Part shown: positions 16,447 to 25,683 of the stretch, piece after piece | Layout: each line of letters opens with the position of its first letter | Position numbering within the stretch: position 1 is the stretch's first letter | Source of the DNA: Saccharibacillus sacchari DSM 19268 | GTDB lineage: Bacteria; Bacillota; Bacilli; Paenibacillales; Paenibacillaceae | Assembly (NCBI RefSeq): GCF_000585395.1 | Contig: NZ_KK073875.1 | Coordinates: 845,311-909,310 of the forward strand | Length of the DNA: 64,000 nucleotides | Reading direction: 5' to 3' | Position numbers and translations under genes: made by a program | Notes under the pieces: model-generated | The model's input: only the letters and a program-made list of their open reading frames with translations | Told to the model about the DNA's origin: nothing | The model's database searches: none

Positions 16447-16626
16447 TTTTGGCAATATTTAAAGCAAAAAACTCTGTTTATTTAAGGTTATGTTCGCATC
16501 TTGTTCGTATTCATATTTTAACCTTACCACATCTTTTCCAAACTCGTAAAGAACCATTTTGACGTTTTCTTCCACATCGTTGCCGGACATGAATTTTTTC
16601 GCATTTTCCGCCTTTTGGCAATATTT
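16447..16626. repeat. 14-bp direct repeat TTTTGGCAATATTT, two copies
   Basis: TTTTGGCAATATTT is exact at 16447-16460 and 16613-16626, 166 bp apart in the ArpU/XRE divergent space. The first copy lies about 20 bp upstream of the ArpU start codon. It may be an operator pair for the XRE repressor. A 43-64 codon minus-strand frame between them is too weak to call. Confidence 0.6.
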
Positions 16627-16763
16627 TTGGTTCACGCATTTACCCGGCACCGGATATTGGGTATATTAAACAGAGAGGGAACGCCGGGCGAAAAGACGGT
16701 AAAGGATATGTTGCCGAGTTTCGAAACATGCCCTAAATTGACGAAGCGAGGAAGGATGCGCAC

Positions 16764-17171
16764 ATGGAAAAGCGATTCGGTAGTTATTTGAGACAGGTTC
16801 GCGAACGCAAAGGCTGGAGCATTAACCGTCTGGCCGGAGCTGCGGGTGTCAGCACGTCGCAGATCTCCCGTATCGAGCATGGCCTCCGGGGCGTGCCCAA
16901 ACCGCAGACGATCACCAAGATCGCGCAAGCGCTCGGCGTTCCGTACGAAGAAATGATGAACGAAGCCGGTTATTTGCCCGATGCCAATGAAGGGTCAACG
17001 CCGGAATGGGCCAGTTCGCGCGACAAGCGGGATTTCAAAAAGATGCTTGAAGAAGACGGCGAGCTGATGTTCGACGGCATCCCGTTGGACCGGGAAGACA
17101 AGCAGCGCATCAAGGACGTGCTGACCGGCCTTTTCTGGGAAGCCAAGCAAATGAACAAACGCAAAAGCTGA
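16764..17171 (+). CDS. XRE-family helix-turn-helix repressor
   Basis: DNA-binding protein of 135 residues. The Cro/C1 HTH covers about 5-60 (FGSYLRQVRERKGWSINRLA, then AGVSTSQISRIEHG), followed by a charged C-terminal part typical of small phage or ICE repressors. GAGGAAGG precedes the ATG. An ImmA/IrrE protease gene follows 51 bp downstream; in ICEBs1-type systems the protease cleaves this kind of repressor after DNA damage. Likely operators lie in the divergent space toward ArpU. Confidence 0.88.
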   Translation: MEKRFGSYLRQVRERKGWSINRLAGAAGVSTSQISRIEHGLRGVPKPQTITKIAQALGVPYEEMMNEAGYLPDANEGSTPEWASSRDKRDFKKMLEEDGELMFDGIPLDREDKQRIKDVLTGLFWEAKQMNKRKS

Positions 17172-17222
17172 TCGTCTGATTACTTCCAATTCCGAATATT
17201 CCGCCAAAGGAGGGCACGGACG

Positions 17223-17645
17223 GTGGATTCAATGAACGAACTCGTCAACCGACTTATCCGCATGACGCGCACGACCGATCCGTTCGCCATGGCTGAATCG
17301 CTCGGTATACATATCCGCTACATGGACCTCGGCAAATCGACCAAAGGGCTTTATTACCGGAAGCTCCGCAGGCGTTTTATCGTGATCAACGAACAGCTTC
17401 CCGAGGAGTGGCGGAACTTTGTTTGCGCGCACGAGCTCGGGCATGACCGCCTGCATAAAGGAGTGAATCGATTTTTTATCGAGGAGCATTCTTTTTTCAG
17501 CGCGGGCAAGCTTGAACGTCAAGCCAATCGCTTCGCCATGCTGCTGCTTACGAGCAAGACCGAACCGATTCCCGGCGAATCGTTCGAACGTTTTCTGCTG
17601 CGCAGCGGAATTCCGGCGGAATGCGTTTATTTTTTTGTCCAATGA
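17223..17645 (+). CDS. ImmA/IrrE-family metallo-endopeptidase
   Basis: Zinc metalloprotease of 140 residues. The HExxH motif is in VCAHELGHDRLHKG (about 63-76), and the downstream ERQANRFAMLLL helix supplies the third ligand region typical of DUF955 proteins. The start is GTG 17223, with AGGAGG 9 nt upstream; the next ATG (17232) is too far from it. It directly follows the XRE repressor gene, so it most likely cleaves that repressor on a damage or signal cue. Confidence 0.88.
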   Translation: MDSMNELVNRLIRMTRTTDPFAMAESLGIHIRYMDLGKSTKGLYYRKLRRRFIVINEQLPEEWRNFVCAHELGHDRLHKGVNRFFIEEHSFFSAGKLERQANRFAMLLLTSKTEPIPGESFERFLLRSGIPAECVYFFVQ

Positions 17646-17808
17646 TCGAACATACGTTCCGGAAGCAATTAGGACATATTGCCCATTTCCATTTTTTTAT
17701 ATTCAAAACGTAACGTTCCGGGGTTTTTCTCCGATAATAAAGAAGACGGAACGGCTGAACCCGCCCTCCACTTTGATTTAAAAAACTTATTTATTGAAGG
17801 AGAAGATC

Positions 17809-20031
17809 ATGATCCGACAAAAAAGAGTGATGAGAACCCTGGCTCTGCTGCTTATGATTGCCGCGATTGCGTTCCCAGCGAATGCTTTTGCCGCCACGGG
17901 AGACGTCACCTCGATTTCGTTCGACGACGCGACGAAAAAAGAATTGGTGATCGGCCAATCGGCTAAACAGTTGAAGGTTTATGCAACCATCGAAGGCTCG
18001 ACTTCCAAAAAGGATATTACGGCAACCGCAGCATGGACCTCTTCCGACGAAGACGTAGCGCAAGTCGTGAAAGGTCTGGTTACGCCGAAAGATACAGGCA
18101 CGGCAATGATTACGGCCACTTACGAAGGCGCGGTCGCAACGGTAGAAATCGCAGCTTCGTATCCGTATACCAAGCTCGCCCTTGAACCGGTCAAAAGCGG
18201 TACATATCAACTGGGCGATTCCGAAAACGATTTGAAAATCAAAGCCTCGCTGACAGGCGGCGAAGCCAAAGACAAAGTAACGGATGTCACTTCGCTCGCG
18301 ACATGGACCAGCTCCAACTCTTCCGTATTGACGGTCGAAGCGGGACAAATCACGCTGGTCGGCAAAGGCACGGCAACGATCACGGCCAAGTACCAAGGTC
18401 AAACAGGCACGTTTAAAGCCACGGTCGCCCTGCCTTATTCTTCTCTTGAAATCCGCGACGACAAAGGAAAAGCAACGGATCTTGAATTGATCGTCGGCGA
18501 TGAAATCAAGTTGAAATCCATTGCTCCGGCTGCCGGCGGCAGCGGAGAGCATGATGTTACGGCCGATGCTACATGGGCAACTTCCAATGAATCCGTCGTG
18601 GCCGTCGAAAAAGGCGCTCTTACCGTAAAAGCTGCGGGCAAAGCTACGATTACGGTTCAATATTTGGGCGTAACAGGCACGCTGGACGTTTATGTGCGCT
18701 CGCCTTACGAAGCCCTGCTGTTGGTTCCTTCCGAAGCGACAACGATCTTCCTGGGCGAAACGCTTGATCTGAAAGCGGAAGTTCGCGACCGCGCCAACTC
18801 TTCGCTCGACGTATCCGCTTCTTCCAAGTGGACGTCCAGCAGCTTGTTGGCCGCTACCGTCGACGGCGGCAAAGTTACGGCTAAAGCTGTAGGCAGCACC
18901 ACGATCAAAGCAGACTACGGCGGGATTTCCAAAGAAATCAAAGTGACGGTTTATCCGACGCTGAAGTCGCTTGAAGCGACAAAGACCGAAACCGAACTGT
19001 ACAAGGGCGAGTCGGAGACTCTTCCAAAGGTCAATGCGCTAAAGCTCGACAATTCGAAGCTGGATCTGAGCAACGACGTGAAATGGACCTCGGGCGATGA
19101 AGAGATTGCCTACATTGAAAATGGCAAAGTGATCGCGAAGTCGGCAGGTACCGTTACGCTGACCGCTTCTCTGCCTGACGTCACTTCCGTAAACACGCCC
19201 TCGGGCGACGTTTCCGTACGAGGCAAAAAAGTTGAATTCAAAATTACTGTCAATGAAAAAATCTTGGTTCTGATCGGACCGGACGAAGCACTGAACCTAA
19301 TCATCGGCGATTCCTCCGAGCTGCCGACCGTGAATGCAGTTTGGGAAGACGGCCAAGAGAAAGACGTTTCTTCGCTGATTACCTGGACCGTCAGCGGCAC
19401 GAATGCCGTGATCAAGACAACCGATCAAGGTCAAGAAATCAAAGGCCTGCTCAAAGGTTCGGCAACGTTGAAAGGCACTTACCTGAACAAGTCGCTCACC
19501 GTTCCGGTGAAGATCGAACAAAAGATTACCAAGATCGTGGTTGAACCGACTTCGATCGAACTCAATATCAAATCCAGCAAATCGATCAAGGTTACCGGCT
19601 TCTTCGCTGACGGCTCCAAAATCTCGTTGGGCAGCAAAGTAGGCTGGGAATCTTCCAACCCTCAAGTTGCTTCAATCGCAACAACTTCCGTAAAAGGAGT
19701 ATCCGAAGGCAAAGCAACCTTGAGCGGTTCGTATCAAGGCATCCCTGTCTCGGTTGACGTGACGGTCGTACCTAAACTCAAAAAAGTCACAGTCGACGAA
19801 AAAACACTGAAACTTGCTCCAGGTGCGGGTAAGACCGTTATCGTTACCGCCGAGTATGATACTGGCGCCACCGCCAATGTAGCGGCGCAAACGACGTGGA
19901 CAAGCTCCAAGCCGTCCGTAGCCACGATCTCGGCTACGGGTCAAATCTCGGCCGTGGCCGAAGGCAAAACAACGATCAAAGGCAAGTTCGGCAACAAGAC
20001 CGTGACGATCTCGGTAACGGTGAAGAAATAA
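17809..20031 (+). CDS. Secreted Ig-like (Big_2) repeat protein
   Basis: Exported protein of 740 residues. The signal peptide (about 1-28, basic MIRQKRVMRT then TLALLLMIAAIAFPANAFAA) ends at an AxA site. The mature part is built almost wholly of eight Big_2 domains of about 80-95 residues, each with a WTSS-type motif near the middle and a T(I/V)T strand near the end. Domain borders fall at YPYTKL, LPYSSL, SPYEAL, YPTLKS, NEKILV, EQKITK and VPKLKK. No LPXTG, SLH or transmembrane anchor is present, so it is secreted or held by other wall contacts. ATG 17809 has GAAGGAG 7 nt upstream. It is monocistronic. Confidence 0.88.
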   Translation: MIRQKRVMRTLALLLMIAAIAFPANAFAATGDVTSISFDDATKKELVIGQSAKQLKVYATIEGSTSKKDITATAAWTSSDEDVAQVVKGLVTPKDTGTAMITATYEGAVATVEIAASYPYTKLALEPVKSGTYQLGDSENDLKIKASLTGGEAKDKVTDVTSLATWTSSNSSVLTVEAGQITLVGKGTATITAKYQGQTGTFKATVALPYSSLEIRDDKGKATDLELIVGDEIKLKSIAPAAGGSGEHDVTADATWATSNESVVAVEKGALTVKAAGKATITVQYLGVTGTLDVYVRSPYEALLLVPSEATTIFLGETLDLKAEVRDRANSSLDVSASSKWTSSSLLAATVDGGKVTAKAVGSTTIKADYGGISKEIKVTVYPTLKSLEATKTETELYKGESETLPKVNALKLDNSKLDLSNDVKWTSGDEEIAYIENGKVIAKSAGTVTLTASLPDVTSVNTPSGDVSVRGKKVEFKITVNEKILVLIGPDEALNLIIGDSSELPTVNAVWEDGQEKDVSSLITWTVSGTNAVIKTTDQGQEIKGLLKGSATLKGTYLNKSLTVPVKIEQKITKIVVEPTSIELNIKSSKSIKVTGFFADGSKISLGSKVGWESSNPQVASIATTSVKGVSEGKATLSGSYQGIPVSVDVTVVPKLKKVTVDEKTLKLAPGAGKTVIVTAEYDTGATANVAAQTTWTSSKPSVATISATGQISAVAEGKTTIKGKFGNKTVTISVTVKK

Positions 20032-20072
20032 CAACTTTCACGGCTTCCTGTCAGGGAGCAGATTCATAAAAG

Positions 20073-20108
20073 AAATGCCGTTCCTTCTTCGGAAGGAGCG
20101 GCATTTTT
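20073..20108 (+). terminator. Terminator after the Big_2 protein gene
   Basis: AATGCCGTTCCTTC and GAAGGAGCGGCATT form a stem (one mismatch) closed by TTCG, followed by a T run. Confidence 0.9.
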
Positions 20109-20600
20109 GCATAGAGATTCCCTACTTCCAAACATTCGAAAAAAGAAACGTTTAGATTGCAATTTTTCGATTTTTAGCCGCAATTCCCTCCCAGACAGTC
20201 TAGTCGAACTCGCTATAATGGGAAGTAAGATAAACAGCAATTTAATAACATCGCCTCAATTTCAACTTCGATATCAGCCTCAGTGCTCCAACATTCGAAT
20301 CGGATTCGCCTTTCACCTCTCAATCTTTTTCACCTTCTTCCTGTATCATTGCAAACTCTCCAGTCCCGTCAATATACAAATAAAATATGGTTTTTATGGT
20401 TTCGGATACTGATTTAAATCATAAGATTGAGCCTTTTTGAGATTTTTGTCACAGCAACTGTTTGTTCAATCTTGCAGGATATGAACGTGCGACAACTCGA
20501 CTCCAATCCCCTCGCCCTCTCCGATTTATCCCTTTTCAATGACGGCAGCGGTAAGCACGACGTTGTTCAACGTACTATTTAGAGGGGGATTACATCGATT
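20109..20600. other. AT-rich intergenic region upstream of the chemoreceptor
   Basis: About 490 bp, more AT-rich than its neighbours, with no supported coding frame. AAGATTGA near 20423 and TTCAATCTT near 20467 could pair across a 35-nt loop. No cyclic-di-GMP riboswitch pattern or sigma-D promoter was found before the chemoreceptor gene. Confidence 0.4.
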
Positions 20601-22295
20601 ATGAAACTCGCTGGAAAAATCACGACGGCTATCGTATCCTTATTTCTCGTGATCGGATTAGCTGTTGGCTTGCTGGCTTACCAAGCTGCTTACGGACAAG
20701 TGGACGAAGCCGTCGGGATCGAGCTCGTCGGTTGTGCAAATATTACGACTGGGCTGGTCGCTCCTGCCGATGTCGAAGCACTGGCCGCAGGCGATACCTC
20801 CAAACTGGAAGAAATCCAAAACAAAATCGACTGGATTCATGAACACAAACCGATCTTCAAAGAAGCCTTTATTCTCTCTGTGGACGGAAAAATCCTCGCT
20901 GCCGACTCCAATCTCAGAGAACGAGGCTACAAGGCAGGAGACAACTTCCATTTCACCGATGAAGATCGGGAAATGGCAACGACCATGTCGCACGGCGTCT
21001 ACTCAAAAGTCTACGCTTATGATGGAGTCGGACTCAAAACCGGCTACGGCCCTATTTATTCCGGTGAAGGCGAAAATCAAAAGGTAATCGCTTTAATGGC
21101 AATCAACTTCGATTCCTCGATTATTCAGGAACGCACGCTCTCCGTCTTTGAACTCCCGCTGCTGATCGGAGCGATCTTGCTCGCCATCGCCTTGATTGCG
21201 GTTTATTTCATCGTCCGTCGAATGATTTCTCCTGTTGTTCATTTGTCCGAACAGACGCGTTTGCTGGCACAGGGCAATCTCAGCATAAAAGCGATCCCGG
21301 TGCGAGGGCGTGACGAGGCAGCGATGCTCGCTTCCGACTTTAACGCGATGGCCGGAAGCTTCCGCAACATTTTGACGGAGGTTCGGGACAGTTCGCATCA
21401 AGTCGCCTCCGCTTCGGAGCAGCTTACGGCAAGTGCCGGACAGACAGGTTCCGCCGGGGAACGGATTCACGATGTTGCGATGGGTCTGGAAGAAGAAGCC
21501 TCGCTGCAACGCAGCTCATTGGCCGAAAGCTCGGACCTATTGAATCAAATCACGATCTTTGCTGAACAGGTACTGGGACGCGTGGAAGATCTGGCACATA
21601 GCGCCTCGGAATCGGAACGCCACTCGCGTACGGCCGGAGGCGATCTGGATCAAGCTGCTCACCAATTGAACCTGACAGGGGCCGCATTAAGCGAATTAAA
21701 GATTGCGATCGAAGACATGCGCTCACATTCGCAGGAGATTCGCCAAATTCTGGGCGTGATTACGGAAATCTCGGAAGAGACGCAGCTGCTTGCCTTGAAT
21801 GCAGCCATTGAAGCCGCTCGCGCAGGCGAGCACGGACGTGGCTTCGCCGTCGTCTCGGACAATATTCGCAAGCTGTCGGACCGCTCCGGATCGGCGGTTC
21901 GACAAATCCATGGCATCATCGAATCCACGCTGAGTCAAATTGAATCCGCTGCGGGTGCGATGGTCTCCGTATCCTCTGCTGCCGACCGCGGCACTCAGAA
22001 GTTCGCCTCGGCTTCGGTATCGTTCAGCGCCATTCAAAGTGCCTGGTCGATCTCCAAAGAAAATGCCGGTGCCGCAAGGATCGACGTCAAGCGTCTCGCG
22101 GAAGACGCCAACTCCGTCTCGGAGCGAATCCGGCTTAGCGCCTCGATTGCCGACGATACGCATGAACGTGCGCGATTGTTGGCGGCTTCTTCGGGCGATC
22201 AACATGCTTCCATGCAGGAAATTCAGGCTTCGTCCACGATGCTCTCGCATCTATCCGAAGACCTGTTCACGCTGGTAGGTCGATTCAAGATCTGA
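20601..22295 (+). CDS. Methyl-accepting chemotaxis protein
   Basis: Transmembrane receptor of 564 residues. TM1 is at about 8-28, an extracellular Cache-like sensor at about 30-185 contains [13 protein letters not shown] and [21 protein letters not shown]2 is at about 188-208, a HAMP domain at about 209-262, and the cytoplasmic signalling coiled coil follows. The CheA/CheW-contacting hairpin includes [20 protein letters not shown]. It should bind a small ligand outside and set CheA kinase activity. No che genes are nearby, so it is an orphan receptor. Its terminator is shared with a small convergent gene. Confidence 0.93.
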   Translation: MKLAGKITTAIVSLFLVIGLAVGLLAYQAAYGQVDEAVGIELVGCANITTGLVAPADVEALAAGDTSKLEEIQNKIDWIHEHKPIFKEAFILSVDGKILAADSNLRERGYKAGDNFHFTDEDREMATTMSHGVYSKVYAYDGVGLKTGYGPIYSGEGENQKVIALMAINFDSSIIQERTLSVFELPLLIGAILLAIALIAVYFIVRRMISPVVHLSEQTRLLAQGNLSIKAIPVRGRDEAAMLASDFNAMAGSFRNILTEVRDSSHQVASASEQLTASAGQTGSAGERIHDVAMGLEEEASLQRSSLAESSDLLNQITIFAEQVLGRVEDLAHSASESERHSRTAGGDLDQAAHQLNLTGAALSELKIAIEDMRSHSQEIRQILGVITEISEETQLLALNAAIEAARAGEHGRGFAVVSDNIRKLSDRSGSAVRQIHGIIESTLSQIESAAGAMVSVSSAADRGTQKFASASVSFSAIQSAWSISKENAGAARIDVKRLAEDANSVSERIRLSASIADDTHERARLLAASSGDQHASMQEIQASSTMLSHLSEDLFTLVGRFKI

Positions 22296-22341
22296 TCGGG
22301 CTTCGAGCGGCATCCTACATAACCCCCTTAAATTTTTCATA

Positions 22342-22402
22342 AAAAAACGCTGCTTCTCCTCGCATCCGATTGTGCACCGGATACGGGAAGAGCAGCGTTT
22401 TT
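22342..22402. terminator. Bidirectional terminator between the MCP and a 51-aa gene
   Basis: AAAAACGCTGCT and AGCAGCGTTTTT enclose further pairing (CGGATGCGAGG against TATCCGG-like sequence). T runs occur on both strands. Confidence 0.85.
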
Positions 22403-22423
22403 ACGATCATAACGCAGCGGATA

Positions 22424-22579
22424 TTAGGATTTGGAAGATGTTTCATGCTCAGTCTCGCTATTTGCAGCCTCGGCGTTCACCGGGCGAAAGGTCACGCTAT
22501 CCAGAAGAAGGCCGTTTCCTACCGGCTCTCCGTTTAAAGTAACTGTGATCTTTTTGAAAGTTGAGTTTGTTGTATACAT
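22424..22579 (-). CDS. Small conserved-looking protein (51 aa)
   Basis: A 51-residue frame with GGAG 10 nt before the ATG and TATAAT about 33 bp upstream. The first half, TFKKITVTLNGEPVGNGLLL, alternates like beta strands; the second half is polar and Glu/Ser-rich. No signal peptide or membrane segment. It shares the bidirectional terminator with the chemoreceptor. I do not recognise a family. Composition, ribosome site and terminator support a real gene. Confidence 0.55.
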   Translation of the reverse strand: MYTTNSTFKKITVTLNGEPVGNGLLLDSVTFRPVNAEAANSETEHETSSKS

Positions 22580-22880
22580 ATCGGTTCGCTCCAGTTCGAT
22601 GATTATAATAGGTATATTTATAGAGATCCGGGATGGCTGGGACGCAAGCGGGATTTTATCCGAAATTGGTGTTTAATCGGAAACTTCGGTACACTTAATG
22701 ACGTACAAACTTAGGGCGAATCTCCTCACGAAATGGGTACGCCGACTTAAATCGCCGCCCGCTCGTTTTTTATTTATACCCGATTGACCTACTTATCAAA
22801 CATCTTCTGCATAAAGCGGTCGCTTGTCATCACGCAGACCGCACACGAACCGACTTCTTAAATTGAGGTGATTGTTCTTA
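22580..22880. other. Divergent intergenic region
   Basis: About 300 bp between the 51-aa gene and the coiled-coil gene. TATAAT on the minus strand serves the small gene; a TTGACC near 22784 may be a weak -35 for the plus strand. GGGACGCAAGCGGG near 22637 recalls part of a GEMM riboswitch, but the helices are missing. Confidence 0.35.
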
Positions 22881-23348
22881 ATGAAGCATAAATTTGCCCC
22901 TGTTTGGCGTAAATGCGTTCCTGTCGCTTTGCTAGTCGGAATGCTGCTTCTCCCTGCCGGACGTCAAGCGCATGCTTGGGAGCCGTTCGACAACTTCGTC
23001 AACGGGCTGGAAATGTTCGGACAGCTTCCGGGCGAAGTCAATCAACTCCGGCAAAGTTACCAGGAAACCGTAAATCAGCTTGAAGACGCTAAATCCGATA
23101 TCCAGAGCTATCGGGAAGACATGGAAGGTTATCGGGATCAGGTTACCCAGTTGAATGAACAAAATCAACGGCTCGACCAGCAAAACCAACAGCTTCAGCA
23201 GACCGTCGCGGCCTTGAATGCGGCACAGGAAGAACGCGACCGCAGCGCACGAACCATGAAAATCATCATTTTCGTTCTGATCGGCCTGTTCGTCGGTTAT
23301 TTCCTGTTTATTCGCGTGCTTCGTCTCGGCCTGCGCGGCAGACGATGA
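22881..23348 (+). CDS. Exported coiled-coil protein with C-terminal membrane anchor
   Basis: Protein of 155 residues. An N-terminal signal-like segment (VPVALLVGMLLLPAGRQAHA, about 14-33), a long Gln/Glu/Asn-rich coiled coil (about 55-118, heptads such as LNEQNQRLDQQNQQLQQTVA) and a C-terminal hydrophobic helix (about 128-148) followed by a basic LGLRGRR end. Function unknown; the form suggests an envelope spacer or scaffold anchored at one end. GAGGTG precedes ATG 22881. The AIM24 gene follows 13 bp downstream, so the two form an operon. Confidence 0.75.
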   Translation: MKHKFAPVWRKCVPVALLVGMLLLPAGRQAHAWEPFDNFVNGLEMFGQLPGEVNQLRQSYQETVNQLEDAKSDIQSYREDMEGYRDQVTQLNEQNQRLDQQNQQLQQTVAALNAAQEERDRSARTMKIIIFVLIGLFVGYFLFIRVLRLGLRGRR

Positions 23349-23361
23349 ACGGAGGACTTGC

Positions 23362-24069
23362 ATGAATATCATCCATGAACAATCCGGCGACTCCTTCGGT
23401 GCGCAAGCCTACACGTTCGAGCTTGAACACGACGACGGCGTCCATATCCTGCATCCCCAGCAGGTCATGTCTTACCGCGGAGATCCCCGGGGGCGGAGCG
23501 ACCGTCTGCTGGAAATCAGCCGCATGATGCGTAAACGCAAGCTGATCCGCGCTGATTTCAAAGGACGCTGCACCTTCACCGCCGTACTGCCTGCCGGCTT
23601 CGGCCTGCAAATGCTCGATCTATCCGGAGGCAGCGATATGCTGTACGATTTCCGCCAATTATTTTTTTATACGGACGGCATTGAGATGAAGAGTCGCATA
23701 TTAAAGCTGAAAAATATGCTCATCACCCAGGACGCGATTAAAATGAAGTTTTCCGGTAACGGACAGATTGGCATCATGACCCAAGGCACCGTATTCCAAG
23801 CCGAATTGCACGAGAAAGAACCCCTGTTCGTCAACGCCGGAAGCATCTTGGCCTATCCCGAGAACGCCAAGCTGGACCTCGCCGTCTACGGCAACCACCT
23901 CGCCAGCCAGCATATGAACTATCATTGGAAAATGACCGGGCGCGGTCATGTGCTGCTTCAGGCGGGCGGCACGCGCAGCCAAGAGCTTCGCGAGCATATG
24001 GAAGACGACGGTCTGGTCAAGCGCATTCTGCGCGAAGCGATTCCTTTCGGTAATATTTTTATTAAATAG
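23362..24069 (+). CDS. AIM24-family protein
   Basis: Beta-helix-like TRAP/AIM24 protein of 235 residues. Family patterns include FQAELHEKEPLFVNAGSILA and the end ILREAIPFGNIFIK; AIM24 proteins are widespread, and mitochondrial members support inner-membrane organisation, while bacterial functions are largely unknown. It has no signal peptide. It is cotranscribed with the membrane-anchored coiled-coil protein, which might be its membrane partner (inference). AACGGAGGA precedes the ATG. Confidence 0.82.
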   Translation: MNIIHEQSGDSFGAQAYTFELEHDDGVHILHPQQVMSYRGDPRGRSDRLLEISRMMRKRKLIRADFKGRCTFTAVLPAGFGLQMLDLSGGSDMLYDFRQLFFYTDGIEMKSRILKLKNMLITQDAIKMKFSGNGQIGIMTQGTVFQAELHEKEPLFVNAGSILAYPENAKLDLAVYGNHLASQHMNYHWKMTGRGHVLLQAGGTRSQELREHMEDDGLVKRILREAIPFGNIFIK

Positions 24070-24072
24070 AAC

Positions 24073-24117
24073 AAAAAGAGCCACTCCGCCGCATACGCGG
24101 TCAAGGTGGCTCTTTTT
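24073..24117. terminator. Bidirectional terminator after AIM24
   Basis: AAAAAGAGCCAC (24073-24084) and GTGGCTCTTTTT (24106-24117) enclose a CCGC/GCGG inner stem. It serves both AIM24 and the convergent 92-aa gene. Confidence 0.9.
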
Positions 24118-24118
24118 C

Positions 24119-24397
24119 TTAAGCTTCTTCTTCCGGCTCCATCGAATCCCAAGCCGCATCAACCATGACGTCAAAGGCTTCGTCATCGTTTTCGATATGT
24201 TCCTCGAACGCCAGAATTTCTTCCTCCGGCCCCGGTTGTTGCAAGAAATGCAGGCTGTACTCCCACGCATCCCCTTTCTTGCTGTAGATCGTCAGCTCGT
24301 AAGGCTCTTTGTGGCCCACGACTTCCGCTTCGACCTTCCCCATGTAGCTCTGGTCTTCCCTGCGCTCCATACGTGCATTAAGGATCTTGATGTTCAT
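24119..24397 (-). CDS. Small acidic hypothetical protein
   Basis: Protein of 92 residues starting MNIKILNARMERRED, strongly acidic toward the end (MEPEEEA). GGAGG lies 10 nt before ATG 24397; the longer frame to 24436 has no ribosome site. The sequence looks like a small soluble alpha/beta protein with alternating strands (KVEAEVVGHKEPYELTIY). It lies 58 bp after telA in the same direction and may be the last gene of the Ter-linked operon. Confidence 0.65.
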   Translation of the reverse strand: MNIKILNARMERREDQSYMGKVEAEVVGHKEPYELTIYSKKGDAWEYSLHFLQQPGPEEEILAFEEHIENDDEAFDVMVDAAWDSMEPEEEA

Positions 24398-24454
24398 CCC
24401 ACGCAGTCCTCCCTCTCTCGTCTTCATGCCTGCCAAACAGGCCTTATAATCTTT

Positions 24455-25582
24455 TTAATCCAGCAAATTAGAAATGGACTGCAACCGCTGTGCTTCACCC
24501 TGTTGTCCGGCTGTGACGCGCTCAGGCTCTGCTGAACCCCCGCTTTGCATCAGACCCAGACGGTCGTTCATCTTTTTGTTGATCTCCGTCATGCGACCGG
24601 TTTGCTCCGTTGCCGACTTGATGATCGTACGGTTGGATTGTTCGTACAGATCCATAGCCGTGAACAGATCGCCCATCGCACGTTCCACCGCTTCAAGCTG
24701 CATGGCCGGTTTTCCGAGCAGTTCGTTTGTTTTTTGCGTTGTTTCCTTCAGCATGCGCGAGTTTTCCTCGAACATGTTCTGAAGGGTCTGATTTGCCGTG
24801 TTGACTGCTTCGATCGTCTCCATCTGATCTTGAAGAGCCATCGCGATCATCGCCGACACCGTAATCAAATGCTGCGTCTTATCGATTGTCGCATCGACGG
24901 AGTCGATCAGCTTGTCGTTATTGTCGTTAATGATATCGGTGCCGGCAATCGCTTGCTGATACAACATGATCATTTCCGTGAATGACTGGATACGCGTTAC
25001 GACTTTGCGCAGGCCGCGCTCCAATGTCGTTTTGCGACCGGCGTTCTCCGGCTTGGCGATTTCTTCTTCGAATAACGTCTTCAGACGGTTGCCCATCGCG
25101 ATCCGCATTTGCAGATTGTATACTTCCTCGATGGAAGTCCGCTTCAGGTTCCGCATATACGCCATGTTTTCTTCAAGCGTGTCTTTGCCGTTGCGCAGCG
25201 ATACGACGATGGCATCGACGTTTGTTTTGACCGATTGATACTTGTAAATGTAGTTCTTGAGCGGCGTCTTGCGCATGATCTTATCGAAAAAGCCCAACTG
25301 CTTGCTCTTGCTCAGCGAATCGATCTCGGTGCGCAGGCGCAAAATGTTGCCGCCGACTTCGGAACGCTTGCCGGACACCATATCGTTGACCGGACGCTGA
25401 AGCATTTCGAGCGACTGGCCTGCCTTTTCCATCGTGCGTTGACCCATTCGGCCGATCTGATCCATCAGCTCGTCGAGCTGGAGATTATCCGTATTCGCGA
25501 CTTTTTGAATAACCTGCTTCGCTTCTTGCTCAACTTTGGCTACATCGTCTTTTTTCAAATCTACCGCAAGATTCATCGACAT
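24455..25582 (-). CDS. telA: Toxic anion resistance protein TelA
   Basis: Soluble helical protein of 375 residues (TelA/KlaA family, B. subtilis YceH-like). Recognisable blocks are MRKTPLKNYIYKYQSVKTNV, LQMRIAMGNRLKTLFEEEI and ALQDQMETIEAVNTANQTLQ. Family members are linked to tellurite, bacteriocin and envelope stress tolerance and frequently sit with XpaC or TerD genes; the molecular role is unknown. AAGGAGG precedes ATG 25582. It follows xpaC by 101 bp, the classic xpaC-telA pairing. Confidence 0.9.
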   Translation of the reverse strand: MSMNLAVDLKKDDVAKVEQEAKQVIQKVANTDNLQLDELMDQIGRMGQRTMEKAGQSLEMLQRPVNDMVSGKRSEVGGNILRLRTEIDSLSKSKQLGFFDKIMRKTPLKNYIYKYQSVKTNVDAIVVSLRNGKDTLEENMAYMRNLKRTSIEEVYNLQMRIAMGNRLKTLFEEEIAKPENAGRKTTLERGLRKVVTRIQSFTEMIMLYQQAIAGTDIINDNNDKLIDSVDATIDKTQHLITVSAMIAMALQDQMETIEAVNTANQTLQNMFEENSRMLKETTQKTNELLGKPAMQLEAVERAMGDLFTAMDLYEQSNRTIIKSATEQTGRMTEINKKMNDRLGLMQSGGSAEPERVTAGQQGEAQRLQSISNLLD

Positions 25583-25683
25583 AAAAGTTCCTCCTTTTGT
25601 TCCGGTATGCGTAGACAAATACTGTCGCTTATCGCGGGCCTGTCTCATCTTCTTGCCCGGAGGGGTCGAAGATGAAACGAACC

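Noticed and set aside
16459-16650. Short minus-strand frame between the 14-bp repeats
   Set aside because: No ribosome site at a sensible distance and it would overlap the probable ArpU promoter.
20107-20412. 101-codon plus-strand frame after the Big_2 terminator
   Set aside because: Starts inside the terminator and has low-complexity, implausible protein sequence.
22630-22660. GEMM/c-di-GMP riboswitch
   Set aside because: Only a short GGGACGCAAGC-like string; the P1-P3 helices are missing and the neighbouring genes do not fit.
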